Below the pieces are notes generated by a model that saw only the letters and a list, made by a program, of their open reading frames with translations, did not search any database and had not been told where the DNA came from. The position numbers were made by a program, and so were the translations under genes. Positions 13,873 through 20,815 of a stretch of 37,252 bases of DNA are shown in pieces. Origin of the DNA: JBBTVO01 sp038058335 (GTDB lineage: Bacteria > Patescibacteriota > Microgenomatia > Levybacterales > UBA12049); contig JBBUBI010000028.1 in the NCBI GenBank assembly GCA_038058335.1, positions 1 to 37,252 of the forward strand, read 5' to 3'. The first letter of the stretch is position 1. Every line of letters starts with the position of its first letter.

Positions 13873-14838
13873 CTAAGCTCTGACTAGACGGCAGGTGGGG
13901 ATGGAAATTTGGATTTGGAAGAATCTGAAGTTAAGCGTTTTAATCTGCGTCGAGCAAGTCACTGTAAAAAGCCTTGGAAAGGGTAATGGCGAAGGAACAG
14001 GCGACACGATCGGAGTTATTGTTGGCACTGCAGTTGGTGCAACTGTAACCGTAGGGATAGCTGTAGGCTCTGTAGTTGGTGTGGGAATAGATGTTGGTTC
14101 GATTGTAGGCGTAGGAACTTCAGTAGGAACAACCGTTGGCTCAAGAGTTGGTGTGGGAACTTCTGACGGAGTAGGCACAGCTACAGGCTCAACGCTTGAA
14201 GAGCTATTCTGAGGTTGAGAAATAGTCCTCACGATAAAATCTGCGGAATTATCATCTGTATCCTCTGCATTACCTAAAAACTCATCAATTCCAGCTATAT
14301 CCATAGAGACAATAGTTGAGGAAGAATTTGCCTTTCTCTCAACACTTTGCCCGGCAGAAGGCGTTGCTGGCGGAGCTCCTTCCCCAAGAGTATGAAGAGC
14401 AACTCCAATTGTAAGCGCATCAATTATAGTTCCTGTATTCAGGGCTCCATCACGAAGCGCAATTGTGTTGTTGTTCGAAATTGTGTCTGCTGAATGCTTA
14501 TCGCATCCTAAATTTGAGGAAATATGATTAAAACACCAAAGTAAAAAACCGTGCGAAGCAATTACATCACTTGCGCCAAAATTGACAATTAGTGTATCCG
14601 TTGATCCGCTGCTAGTCCTCTTAACAAGATTAAAGCTCGATAAATTAACAGGCAGAGAAGTCGGATTGTAGAGTTCGATAAAATCAGCGCTTGCCGAAGC
14701 TCCCGCTATCTGAACCTCGGAAATTACTATACTAGTCGCAGTAGCTGATTCGGCTTTGGAAGCTGTGTTGAAGAAAATAACCAGACCTCCGATCAGTAAA
14801 ACCGCGGGCAAAAGCCAGAGCAGGTTGACCTTTTTCAT
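13873..14838 (-). CDS. Lamin-tail-domain surface protein with Pro/Thr stalk
   Basis: 321 residues. Signal peptide/anchor at 1-30; a lamin-tail (LTD) domain follows, starting IVISEVQIAGASASADFIELYNPT and covering about 37-200 (VNLSSFNLVKR, GFLLWCFNH). Residues ~215-285 form a low-complexity stalk of Pro-Thr-Glu-Val repeats (EVPTPTLEPTVVPTEVPTP type). The last ~35 residues (LFTVTCSTQIKTLNFRFFQI, ending in CRLVRA) are a compact Cys-containing tail, perhaps a sorting or anchoring module. LTD proteins of bacteria are usually surface-exposed, often near extracellular nucleases, as here. Function unknown in detail. No gene or clear site lies in the 107 bp between it and the SNase promoter. Confidence 0.83.
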   Translation of the reverse strand: MKKVNLLWLLPAVLLIGGLVIFFNTASKAESATATSIVISEVQIAGASASADFIELYNPTSLPVNLSSFNLVKRTSSGSTDTLIVNFGASDVIASHGFLLWCFNHISSNLGCDKHSADTISNNNTIALRDGALNTGTIIDALTIGVALHTLGEGAPPATPSAGQSVERKANSSSTIVSMDIAGIDEFLGNAEDTDDNSADFIVRTISQPQNSSSSVEPVAVPTPSEVPTPTLEPTVVPTEVPTPTIEPTSIPTPTTEPTAIPTVTVAPTAVPTITPIVSPVPSPLPFPRLFTVTCSTQIKTLNFRFFQIQISIPTCRLVRA

Positions 14839-14847
14839 ATTAAAGTT

Positions 14848-14877
14848 ATCTTAATGTTAAAAGATAAACTCAGTCAA
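14848..14877 (-). promoter_or_regulatory. Promoter of the lamin-tail gene
   Basis: Minus strand: TTGACT (14877-14872), 18-nt spacer, TAAGAT (14853-14848), with the ATG nine bases further on. Confidence 0.55.
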
Positions 14878-14928
14878 TTATGCAAATAATAATCAAAAGA
14901 TATCAGTCTAGACCAATTTAAAAAAATG

Positions 14929-15000
14929 AGCGGGAAACGGGGATCGAACCCGCGACCTTCTCGTTGGCAACGAGACGCTCTACCACTGAGCTACTCCCGC
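14929..15000 (-). tRNA. tRNA-Gly(GCC)
   Basis: Full cloverleaf read on the minus strand: acceptor GCGGGAG/TTCCCGC, D arm GCTC..GAGC, anticodon arm TCTCG-TTGCCAA-CGAGA giving anticodon GCC, and T arm GCGGGTTCGATCCCCGT. CCA is not encoded. Last of a five-tRNA cluster. Confidence 0.95.
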
Positions 15001-15093
15001 ACTTCGTCACTTCGTTCCTCAGTGCAAGCTTTTTATAATAACACAATTGCTTATTCTGAGCAAAATCAGTTTACCCTGAGCAAAGTGAATGAG

Positions 15094-15166
15094 TGCCGAG
15101 AGTGTGAGTCGAACACACATGGCCTGTTCTTCAGACAGGTGCCTTGACCACCTTGGCTATCTCGGC
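15094..15166 (-). tRNA. tRNA-Phe(GAA)
   Basis: Acceptor GCCGAGA paired with TCTCGGC, anticodon arm CCTGT-CTGAAGA-ACAGG with anticodon GAA, T loop TTCGACT. The D arm GCCAAGGTGGTCAAGGC is of a less common type for Phe. CCA is not encoded. Confidence 0.92.
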
Positions 15167-15192
15167 TTGCTTGCATTTCATTTGTCAAAATG

Positions 15193-15265
15193 TGGGCGAT
15201 GCAGGTCTCGAACCCGCGACATTTGCGATGTAAACGCAACGCTCTACCAACTGAGCTAATCGCCC
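15193..15265 (-). tRNA. tRNA-Val(TAC)
   Basis: Acceptor GGGCGAT/ATCGCCC, D arm GCTC..GAGC, anticodon arm TTGCG-TTTACAT-CGCAA with anticodon TAC, T arm GCGGGTTCGAGACCTGC. CCA is not encoded. Confidence 0.95.
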
Positions 15266-15288
15266 TTAACTATAACATAGAGTGTTTG

Positions 15289-15375
15289 TACCGAGGACAG
15301 GACTTGAACCTGCACGCCTTATTTAAGGGCACAAGAACCTCAATCTTGCGTGTCTACCAATTTCACCACCTCGGC
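15289..15375 (-). tRNA. tRNA-Leu(GAG)
   Basis: 87-nt class II tRNA with a long variable arm (GTGCCCTTAAATAAGGCGT). Anticodon arm CAAGA-TTGAGGT-TCTTG, anticodon GAG. Acceptor GCCGAGG with CCTCGGT (one G-T pair at the end). CCA is not encoded. Confidence 0.94.
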
Positions 15376-15408
15376 AGGATAAACATTATAGCAAAATTTG
15401 CTAAATTG

Positions 15409-15491
15409 TGCCCGAGGGGAGACTTGAACTCCCATGCTCTTGCGAGCACTAACTCCTGAAGCTAGCGCGTCTACCGTTTCGCCACCCGGGC
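15409..15491 (-). tRNA. tRNA-Leu(CAG)
   Basis: 83-nt class II tRNA with variable arm TGCTCGCAAGAGCA. Anticodon arm CTAGC-TTCAGGA-GTTAG, anticodon CAG. First gene of the cluster in transcription order. CCA is not encoded. Confidence 0.94.
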
Positions 15492-15511
15492 TTTTATGAA
15501 TGTGCCTTCAA

Positions 15512-15539
15512 ATTTTATCAGAAATAAAACTATATTAAA
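15512..15539 (-). promoter_or_regulatory. Candidate promoter of the five-tRNA cluster
   Basis: Minus strand: TTTAAT (15539-15534), 16-nt spacer, TAAAAT (15517-15512) preceded by TGA (extended -10). It lies about 20 nt before the first tRNA. Confidence 0.45.
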
Positions 15540-15635
15540 AGGATTTGAGAATAAGCTTATTAGCCTCGGGAACTTGACCCAGATCCAATCGGGGTTGACA
15601 AAAAGTTGCTGATTGTGCAAGATATAAACACTTGC

Positions 15636-16208
15636 ATGAAGAAGTTTTTACTGTCCATACTCTTCTTTACAACTACCCCTTTAGTGCTTTTTCTAAGCAT
15701 AGTTTTTCTATCGTATTTTTCATTCCAAAGCGGTAAGACTTCACTCTTTGGCTATCCCCACAACTCCGTCGCATTCGCAGCTCTTCCCACAGCTGACTTT
15801 CAACTTGAAGACCAGATACTTTCAAAAGATGCCCGAGTAGAAAGCCTAAGGGCTTTTCTTAAGAAGCATAATTCGCCTCTGGAGGATCATTCTGAGGAAT
15901 TTGTAGATTCGGCAGAAAAATACAGCCTTGATTACCGGCTCCTGCCGGCTATAGCCATGCAGGAATCCAATCTTTGTAAGAAAACACCTAAGGGATCAAA
16001 TAACTGCTGGGGCTTTGGCATTTATGGCAAGAAGGTTACCAAGTTCCCTAACTACGAAGAGGCGATTGATACCGTGTCAAAAACGTTAGCAGAGAATTAT
16101 CACTCAATTGGTCTTACCACACCTGAAGAGATTATGACCAAATATACTCCTTCAAACAATGGAGAGTGGGCAGAAAGCGTAAATTACTTCATGAATCAGC
16201 TCTACTAA
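15636..16208 (+). CDS. Secreted lysozyme-like / glucosaminidase-like peptidoglycan hydrolase 1
   Basis: 190 residues from ATG 15636 (an in-frame ATG at 15606 would precede the apparent -10 region and add ten non-signal residues). A signal anchor (4-35) is followed by a lysozyme-like fold: VESLRAFLKKHNSPLEDHSE, DYRLLPAIAMQESNLCKK with the likely catalytic Glu, NNCWGFGIYGKKVTKF, NYEEAIDTVSKTLAENY, and a C-terminal YTPSNNGEWAESVNYFMNQL like the substrate-groove helix of GH73-type proteins. It probably trims peptidoglycan outside the membrane. It is a paralog of the gene at 16376. A TTGACA lies upstream at 15595-15600 with a weak -10 17 nt on, next to the ATG. Confidence 0.82.
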   Translation: MKKFLLSILFFTTTPLVLFLSIVFLSYFSFQSGKTSLFGYPHNSVAFAALPTADFQLEDQILSKDARVESLRAFLKKHNSPLEDHSEEFVDSAEKYSLDYRLLPAIAMQESNLCKKTPKGSNNCWGFGIYGKKVTKFPNYEEAIDTVSKTLAENYHSIGLTTPEEIMTKYTPSNNGEWAESVNYFMNQLY

Positions 16209-16224
16209 TCCCATAGTTTACCAC

Positions 16225-16253
16225 TTGACAAACCTATAGTTCTGTAGTATAAT
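16225..16253 (+). promoter_or_regulatory. Perfect consensus sigma70 promoter in front of a terminator
   Basis: TTGACA (16225-16230), exactly 17 nt, TATAAT (16248-16253): a full match to consensus. The expected start (~16260) is only 2 nt before the hairpin of an intrinsic terminator. Confidence 0.8.
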
Positions 16254-16259
16254 ACTTTC

Positions 16260-16306
16260 AGATCCTAAGGTATGCCATATCCAAATGCATACGTTAGGAT
16301 TTTTTT
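16260..16306 (+). terminator. Intrinsic terminator forming a ~47-nt RNA with the promoter just upstream
   Basis: ATCCTAA (16262-16268) pairs with TTAGGAT (16294-16300), and inside it GTATGC (16270-16275) pairs with GCATAC (16287-16292), with one G-G mismatch between; seven T follow. TAAGGTA (16266-16272) could instead pair with TACCTTA (16323-16329), which would break the stem. It may be a very short ncRNA, an attenuator for the downstream gene, or simply the terminator of the upstream gene. Confidence 0.75.
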
Positions 16307-16375
16307 ATGGCTTGAAAAAGCCTACCTTATAAATCTGCGTTAAGATCCTGTCCATTTTTTTGTTCAATAACCCAT

Positions 16376-16915
16376 ATGAAAATTAAATTTATTATATTTT
16401 TATTTATATTTCTTGCACTCTTTGCGACTAAGGCTGATGCATTCAGTAAATCATCTGCTGTGCTTGCGCAAGCTGAATTAAAAGACATAAATGACGAAAG
16501 AGTGAATAAGCTCAAGGCATACCTTGAAGCCAACAATTCACCTATTGCATCTGATGCTAGAGTCTTTGTAGAAACGGCTGATCAATACAATCTTGACTGG
16601 AAACTCGTCGCAGCTATTTCAGGACTTGAATCAGGTTTTGGAAATCATATTCCTGCAAATTCATACAATGCATGGGGCTGGGGAGTCTATGGCGGAAAAG
16701 TTACATACTTTACCTCATGGGAAGATGGAATTAGAACCATATCTCAGGGACTCAGAGAAAGATACATGAACGAGCGCGGAGCACAAAACGTATACCAGAT
16801 CGGGAGTACCTATGCGGCAAGTCCTACATGGGCACAAAGAGTAATAATGTTTATGGATAGGATTGAGAATTACACAGCGCTTGATTCGATAGAAAGTCTT
16901 TCAATTACGCTATAA
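16376..16915 (+). CDS. Secreted lysozyme-like / glucosaminidase-like peptidoglycan hydrolase 2
   Basis: 179 residues with a cleavable-looking signal peptide (MKIKFIIFLFIFLALFATKADA). The mature part parallels the neighbour at 15636: RVNKLKAYLEANNSPIASDA, DWKLVAAISGLESGFGNHIP with the presumed catalytic Glu, NAWGWGVYGGKVTYF, SWEDGIRTISQGLRERYM, and a C-terminal QIGSTYAASPTWAQRVIMFM. The two share the NNSP and W/GFG-IYG motifs, so they arose by duplication. It probably cuts or remodels peptidoglycan. No Shine-Dalgarno; a TTCAAT box lies 7 nt before the ATG. Confidence 0.84.
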   Translation: MKIKFIIFLFIFLALFATKADAFSKSSAVLAQAELKDINDERVNKLKAYLEANNSPIASDARVFVETADQYNLDWKLVAAISGLESGFGNHIPANSYNAWGWGVYGGKVTYFTSWEDGIRTISQGLRERYMNERGAQNVYQIGSTYAASPTWAQRVIMFMDRIENYTALDSIESLSITL

Positions 16916-16921
16916 AAGCAG

Positions 16922-16927
16922 TATAAT
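16922..16927 (+). promoter_or_regulatory. -10 box for tRNA-Leu(TAG)
   Basis: Perfect TATAAT ten bases before the mature tRNA 5' end; the -35 (TTTCAA, 16899-16904) is weak and lies inside the upstream gene. Confidence 0.55.
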
Positions 16928-16936
16928 TGACTGCGA

Positions 16937-17021
16937 GCGGATGTGGCGGAATTGGCAGACGCGCATGGTTTAGGACCATGTGGGGTAACCCTTGGAGGTT
17001 CAAGTCCTCTCATCCGCACCA
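16937..17021 (+). tRNA. tRNA-Leu(TAG), CCA encoded
   Basis: Class II tRNA: acceptor GCGGATG/CATCCGC, anticodon arm CATGG-TTTAGGA-CCATG with anticodon TAG, variable arm TGGGGTAACCCTT, T arm GGAGGTTCAAGTCCTCT. Unlike the five tRNAs at 14.9-15.5 kb it has a genomically encoded CCA (17019-17021). Confidence 0.95.
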
Positions 17022-17031
17022 AAAATATTTC

Positions 17032-17700
17032 TTATGGACAGTATTGGCTAAGTGCTACATTCAATTGAGCTATATAGGATTGAGAAGAATATGCAGATAC
17101 GCAGTTATTTAATGAAGCATTAAATTTAACCGAGCATGTATCAAGACAGGCTTTATATTCATCTTGAATTACCATGCACTCATCCCATTGTTCAGTTAAA
17201 TAGAGATTGTCACAGTTATATTGCAGTTTGCAAGTATCATCACAAGTACGTGCTGTAAAGTTGACTGCATCAGAACAAATTTTAAATAGCCCCTGCGTTG
17301 TTTCTATTTGGGCATCCAAGTTAGTTACTGTGTTTGCCCCATCTTCATAACAATAATATGTTCCATTATTATACTTAACCGTCACAGCCACTTTATTTTT
17401 TTGGGGTTGCTGAATAGTTGGCTGAATTTGAAAAGTTGTGGATTTGGTTGGAGTAGGAGACGAAACGACTGGTTTATTGTTATTGGTTATTATTGTTGAT
17501 TTAATGGTAGGAGATGATGACAGGGTTGGAGAAACTAATGTTGTCTTTACCCCTTTTACATTGCTTTCTTTCTTAACTGAAGTGGACTTATTTAATAGAA
17601 GATATTGCGAGAAAACAATAGCTCCAATTGTCATGATAAGTACTCCGCATGCAATTACTATCTTTGTCTTGTAAGTGTTTGATAATAATTTAATTTTCAT
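17032..17700 (-). CDS. Secreted Cys-rich protein with Ser/Thr/Pro stalk, unknown function
   Basis: 222 residues from ATG 17700, which has the Shine-Dalgarno GGAAAGG just upstream; the frame is open further 5' but inside the preceding gene. An anchor (about 13-35, IVIACGVLIMTIGAIVF) precedes a ~80-residue linker rich in Ser, Thr, Pro and Lys (SPTPTKSTTFQIQPTIQQPQ), then a ~110-residue domain with ten Cys, such as RTCDDTCKLQYNC, DECM, KACLDTCS and NNCV. The spacing suggests a disulfide-bonded helical bundle outside the cell. It begins 1 nt after the stop of a small membrane gene and is co-transcribed with it. No family recognised. Confidence 0.72.
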   Translation of the reverse strand: MKIKLLSNTYKTKIVIACGVLIMTIGAIVFSQYLLLNKSTSVKKESNVKGVKTTLVSPTLSSSPTIKSTIITNNNKPVVSSPTPTKSTTFQIQPTIQQPQKNKVAVTVKYNNGTYYCYEDGANTVTNLDAQIETTQGLFKICSDAVNFTARTCDDTCKLQYNCDNLYLTEQWDECMVIQDEYKACLDTCSVKFNASLNNCVSAYSSQSYIAQLNVALSQYCP

Positions 17701-17701
17701 A

Positions 17702-17896
17702 TTACCTTTCCAAAGCGTTCTTAATATCAAGCAAATAGTCCGTTGAGGCAGTAGAATAATGTGTATCGCTATATATCTCTTTGAGAGTGCCATTGATAAT
17801 ATAAAGCGCTACGAGAATTGCCATAAGTGCGCTAAATATAGCCCATAAAGCAAATGAATTATGGTTTTTACCATCCTCTTGTTCAAAATCTTCCAT
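17702..17896 (-). CDS. Small single-span membrane protein
   Basis: 64 residues: an acidic N-terminus (MEDFEQEDGKN), one membrane helix (about 15-34, FALWAIFSALMAILVALYII) and a C-terminal ~30 residues likely outside (KEIYSDTHYSTASTDYLLDI). It is directly upstream of and coupled to the Cys-rich protein. A TATATA box lies 6 nt before the ATG, consistent with a leaderless message. Function unknown. Confidence 0.6.
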   Translation of the reverse strand: MEDFEQEDGKNHNSFALWAIFSALMAILVALYIINGTLKEIYSDTHYSTASTDYLLDIKNALER

Positions 17897-17959
17897 ATTG
17901 TCTATATAGTGTTAAACAAAAATTCCTATCTGCATTATATTTTTTCTCAAAATCTACAC

Positions 17960-18592
17960 TTATTTTTTTAATACTTTCCAAGCTCTATTAAGCCATTCCA
18001 ATGTATACGTTTTACCAAAAATTACATATAGGAGAGTTTCATAAATGAGGCTCACTGATACATAAACCCCCGAAAGACCTAAGACCAATATCCAAAAAAC
18101 TGTTTGCCAGCTTCCGTTAGTTGAATTTACAACATTTGGAGAATAAATGCCCCCAGGATACTGAGCTTTTACATTGCTTATGATAATACCCCTGTTTTCG
18201 TTATTGTTAATAAACCATTCCTTGTCAAAATCGCTATAAACTTCCGCCTTCTCATAAAATCTTGCAGTTCCCTCTTTACCATAGCGGTATTTCAAGCCTC
18301 TTCCTATTTCTTCTTCACAAATATAGTTAGCTTTTTCAGTAAAATTTATTAAATTTAAGTTATAACTATTTGGTATTTTTCTAATATATTCATCAACAGC
18401 ATCGTAGGTTAAAGTTTTATTGCTGGGAAAGCATGTTATATAGCTTCTGCTGTCATCAAGATAATCATAGGGTTTATATATCCATGCTGCTATACCAACG
18501 ATTGCAACTAGTAATAGAAATGCGGTTATATAAGCCACTTTTATAAACCTAAATAATATATTTCCCTCTAAATTGTTCTGGTTTAATTTCAC
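17960..18592 (-). CDS. Two-helix membrane protein with extracytoplasmic domain, unknown
   Basis: 210 residues from a GTG start. Membrane helices at about 16-38 (FIKVAYITAFLLLVAIVGIA) and 162-190 (TVFWILVLGLSGVYVSVSLI) enclose a ~120-residue domain containing two Cys (YITCFPSN, NYICEEE) and many aromatic and charged residues. A short basic tail follows (LNRAWKVLKK). The topology suggests a sensor-like or scaffold protein facing outside, but no family is recognised. The GTG is chosen because it is six bases after a strong -10 box. Confidence 0.68.
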   Translation of the reverse strand: MKLNQNNLEGNILFRFIKVAYITAFLLLVAIVGIAAWIYKPYDYLDDSRSYITCFPSNKTLTYDAVDEYIRKIPNSYNLNLINFTEKANYICEEEIGRGLKYRYGKEGTARFYEKAEVYSDFDKEWFINNNENRGIIISNVKAQYPGGIYSPNVVNSTNGSWQTVFWILVLGLSGVYVSVSLIYETLLYVIFGKTYTLEWLNRAWKVLKK

Positions 18593-18598
18593 TATGGG

Positions 18599-18627
18599 AT
18601 TATAGTCTATTTATATAACGATTGCAA
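18599..18627 (-). promoter_or_regulatory. Strong promoter for the GTG-start membrane gene
   Basis: Minus strand: TTGCAA (18627-18622), 17-nt spacer, perfect TATAAT (18604-18599), six bases to the GTG. Confidence 0.75.
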
Positions 18628-18701
18628 GTATAAATATGAGGCTAAAAATCAAATCAATCGTATGGTTTTTGTTTGACTGATAATTTACCCTCAAATATAC
18701 G

Positions 18702-18917
18702 ATGGGATATAAAATCAATCAACAGTTGGGAGAAAAGATAGCAAGAGAGCGGAAAAGACGAAATATGACGCAAGAAGAACTTGCTGCAAAAGTAAAAGTA
18801 CAAACTGCAACGATTAGCAATATCGAACGAGGGGAAACAGATACTTCCGTTTATACCATATATAAAATTGCTGAAGCGCTAAAAATGCACATCAAAGAAC
18901 TTTTTACTTTTCGCTAG
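18702..18917 (+). CDS. XRE-family HTH regulator
   Basis: 71 residues, a Cro/cI helix-turn-helix across nearly the whole protein: LGEKIARERKRRNMTQEELA, KVKVQTATISNIERGETDTS (recognition helix), VYTIYKIAEALKMHIKELF. Basic and cytoplasmic. It is divergent from the membrane gene at 17960-18592 with a ~110-bp shared region holding that gene's promoter, so autoregulation and control of the neighbour are plausible. TTGACT and TATACG lie upstream, but the latter abuts the ATG, so the exact transcription start is unclear. Confidence 0.9.
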   Translation: MGYKINQQLGEKIARERKRRNMTQEELAAKVKVQTATISNIERGETDTSVYTIYKIAEALKMHIKELFTFR

Positions 18918-18988
18918 TTATTTTCTACAAACTTCATTTTGTGTAAATTTTCTTAGATTTTGAGGTTGACTTGAAGCTATTTAGGCTA

Positions 18989-19018
18989 TTGACAATAAAT
19001 TAGATACTGGGTTATAAA
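18989..19018 (+). promoter_or_regulatory. Promoter directly upstream of a terminator
   Basis: TTGACA (18989-18994), 18-nt spacer, TATAAA (19013-19018). Only ~12 nt separate the -10 from a terminator hairpin, and no reading frame lies between. Confidence 0.6.
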
Positions 19019-19030
19019 TAGATTATAGAC

Positions 19031-19063
19031 AAGGGGACTAGGGCTTTCCTGGGCCCCTTTTCT
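19031..19063 (+). terminator. GC-rich intrinsic terminator
   Basis: AAGGGG (19031-19036) pairs with CCCCTT (19054-19059); CTAGG (19038-19042) pairs with CCTGG (19048-19052); the loop is GCTTT and a T-rich tail follows (TTTTCTT). It acts on the plus strand, ending either the HTH gene message or a ~40-nt RNA from the promoter at 18989. Confidence 0.78.
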
Positions 19064-19812
19064 TATGGGAAAATTTTGAGTCCATAATTTAGAAATTGCC
19101 TACTTCTGGGACCTTTGTGGATTTTCTTTTCAATAATATCAAAAGCTTTGTTTTCTTGAGTTTTATCAAGTACCCATCTTCCAATAGGATAAGCGACTAA
19201 GTCTGCTATCTGCATACCAATGATATTTTGCACTTTTTGATTAAATGATAAATCTACAAGTTTGGATTGAATTTCATCCTTTTTAAATAATTGATGATCA
19301 GTGTTTCTAAATTCTTCATAAACCTCTGCTAATTTTTCGTCATTGTGAGTTTGTCTCGATTCAATACGGAAAATCATCTTTCCCCCACTTCTGCCGAGAT
19401 ACATCACTGATCGTTCAAGAATAAATTGCAAACATAAATGATATGGATTTCCCGGGGAAACATACTGATTCTTTAAATTATTTTTCTCTATAACAGCAGA
19501 GATTATTGTAAAATCAAGCTTCTCCATCAAAACATCTAAATCCTTGTAAAATGCTTTTCTTTTCTTCATATCTACTAGGCAGGAGAAATCCTTTTTCTGT
19601 TTTCTAATATCATAGGATCGTAAGATGATATTTGTTTTCCCAAAATGTTTAATTTTGAGTTCATTCGCCTCTGGCTCAACAACTTTAGAATAATAATCAA
19701 AATCAAAAATACAGCCAGCTAATACGAACATGGGGTATGAAGAGTCAATTTTATCAAGACTATGGTCTCCCGATTCGTCCAAAAACATTACGTACATAAT
19801 GATAAGTAGCAT
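19063..19812 (-). CDS. DUF3800 family protein
   Basis: 249 residues from ATG 19812, or 243 if it starts at ATG 19794 (MYVMFLDESGDH), which is where the domain begins. The DUF3800 hallmarks are present: an N-terminal strand with FLDESG, FVLAGCIFDFDYY, and near the C-terminus GMQIADLVAYPIGR. The family is thought to have an RNase H-like fold; its role is unproven but it is often found near mobile elements and defence genes. Here it is a lone gene between an HTH regulator and the trigger factor gene. No mobile-element boundary is visible. Confidence 0.85.
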   Translation of the reverse strand: MLLIIMYVMFLDESGDHSLDKIDSSYPMFVLAGCIFDFDYYSKVVEPEANELKIKHFGKTNIILRSYDIRKQKKDFSCLVDMKKRKAFYKDLDVLMEKLDFTIISAVIEKNNLKNQYVSPGNPYHLCLQFILERSVMYLGRSGGKMIFRIESRQTHNDEKLAEVYEEFRNTDHQLFKKDEIQSKLVDLSFNQKVQNIIGMQIADLVAYPIGRWVLDKTQENKAFDIIEKKIHKGPRSRQFLNYGLKIFP

Positions 19813-19928
19813 ACCATATTTATCGCTTGTATTAAATTGTTAAGCTTTTGACAAAGCAGGCTAAATCTTGAATGCTGTGTCATATTGAGTAGAATTGTGA
19901 AAACGCTAGCCTTAACCTCTCAAAATCT

Positions 19929-19936
19929 GTTATAAT
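19929..19936 (+). promoter_or_regulatory. Extended -10 box of trigger factor gene
   Basis: TATAAT (19931-19936) with TG one base upstream. No good -35. The expected leader is about 25-30 nt, longer than usual in this window. Confidence 0.5.
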
Positions 19937-19970
19937 CGGTTCAATCTGCACATCATTGAGTGCACTAAAT

Positions 19971-20798
19971 ATGGAGTCAACAATAACACGCGAGGATGAT
20001 GGAACTATAATACTAAATATTAGTATCCCTCAGACACTTATTAAGAAAACTACCGCTGAAATAGTAGATCAGACAGTAAAGAGCGCAAATGTACCCGGTT
20101 TTAGAAAAGGTAAAGCTCCAAAAAAGATTGTTTCTGAACGAATTGATAAGGAAAAAATAAAAGAAGAAGTTCTTAAGAAACTTTTGCCGGAGTCTTATGC
20201 AAACGCCGTAAAAAAGCATGATATCAAGCCAATAATAAACCCCAGAATTCACGTAGAAGAATTGGCTGATGATAAAGACTGGAAATTTACCGCTTCAGTC
20301 TGTGAAGCCCCTAGAATTGATCTAAACGGCTACAAAGAAAATATTAAAAAAATTACTGCAAAAAGCAAGATTATTATCCCCGGCAAGGAGAAACAAGAAC
20401 CATCGCTTGATGAAATAATCGGAGAGTTACAAAAAAGCGTTAAGGTAAATATTTCAAAAATAATCGTAGAACAAGAAGTTGAGAGACTTCTGGCACAGAT
20501 GCTCGATGAGATAAAAAGACTTGGACTTACACTTGACCAATATCTTGCCTCAACCAAAAAAACCGTAGAAGACCTTAAAAAAGACTTTGAAGAAAAAGCC
20601 ACACGCGACATTTCACTAGAATTTACGCTTCAAAAAATTGCGGAAGAGGAAAAAGTTACAGTAGAAGAGACTGAAATTCAAGAGGCGATAAATAAAGCTA
20701 AGGATGAGGCTGAGAAGAAAAATCTCGAAACCAACAGATATCTTCTGGCTAGTATAATAAGGCAACAGAAGACGCTTGATTTTCTTAAGAATTTGTGA
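19971..20798 (+). CDS. tig: Trigger factor lacking the PPIase domain
   Basis: 275 residues from ATG 19971 (a TTG 15 bp upstream in frame is less likely). The ribosome-binding domain covers about 1-115, with the signature VPGFRKGKAP at 41-50 that docks on ribosomal protein L23. The sequence then goes almost directly from APRIDLNGYKENIKKI into the chaperone arm (about 165-275: VNISKIIVEQEVERLLAQML, ITRDISLEF-like helices, TVEETEIQEAINKAKDEAE). The FKBP-type PPIase domain (~90 residues) of ordinary ~430-residue trigger factors is absent, leaving a short linker. It should still hold nascent chains at the ribosome exit. Confidence 0.9.
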   Translation: MESTITREDDGTIILNISIPQTLIKKTTAEIVDQTVKSANVPGFRKGKAPKKIVSERIDKEKIKEEVLKKLLPESYANAVKKHDIKPIINPRIHVEELADDKDWKFTASVCEAPRIDLNGYKENIKKITAKSKIIIPGKEKQEPSLDEIIGELQKSVKVNISKIIVEQEVERLLAQMLDEIKRLGLTLDQYLASTKKTVEDLKKDFEEKATRDISLEFTLQKIAEEEKVTVEETEIQEAINKAKDEAEKKNLETNRYLLASIIRQQKTLDFLKNL

Positions 20799-20815
20799 TA
20801 GTTTAAGCTACTGAA

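Noticed and set aside
13895..14212. Val/Gly-rich open frame on the plus strand (VGVGTSVGTTVG type)
   Set aside because: It is the antisense of the Pro/Thr stalk of the lamin-tail gene; the repeat makes the opposite strand open by chance.
14926..15459. Two plus-strand open frames across the tRNA cluster
   Set aside because: They run through five clear tRNA genes on the other strand and have no start signals.
16272..16343. 23-codon frame (MPYPNAYVRIFLW...) spanning the short terminator
   Set aside because: No run of one amino acid, no Shine-Dalgarno, 18 nt after the -10; probably chance, though a leader peptide cannot be excluded.
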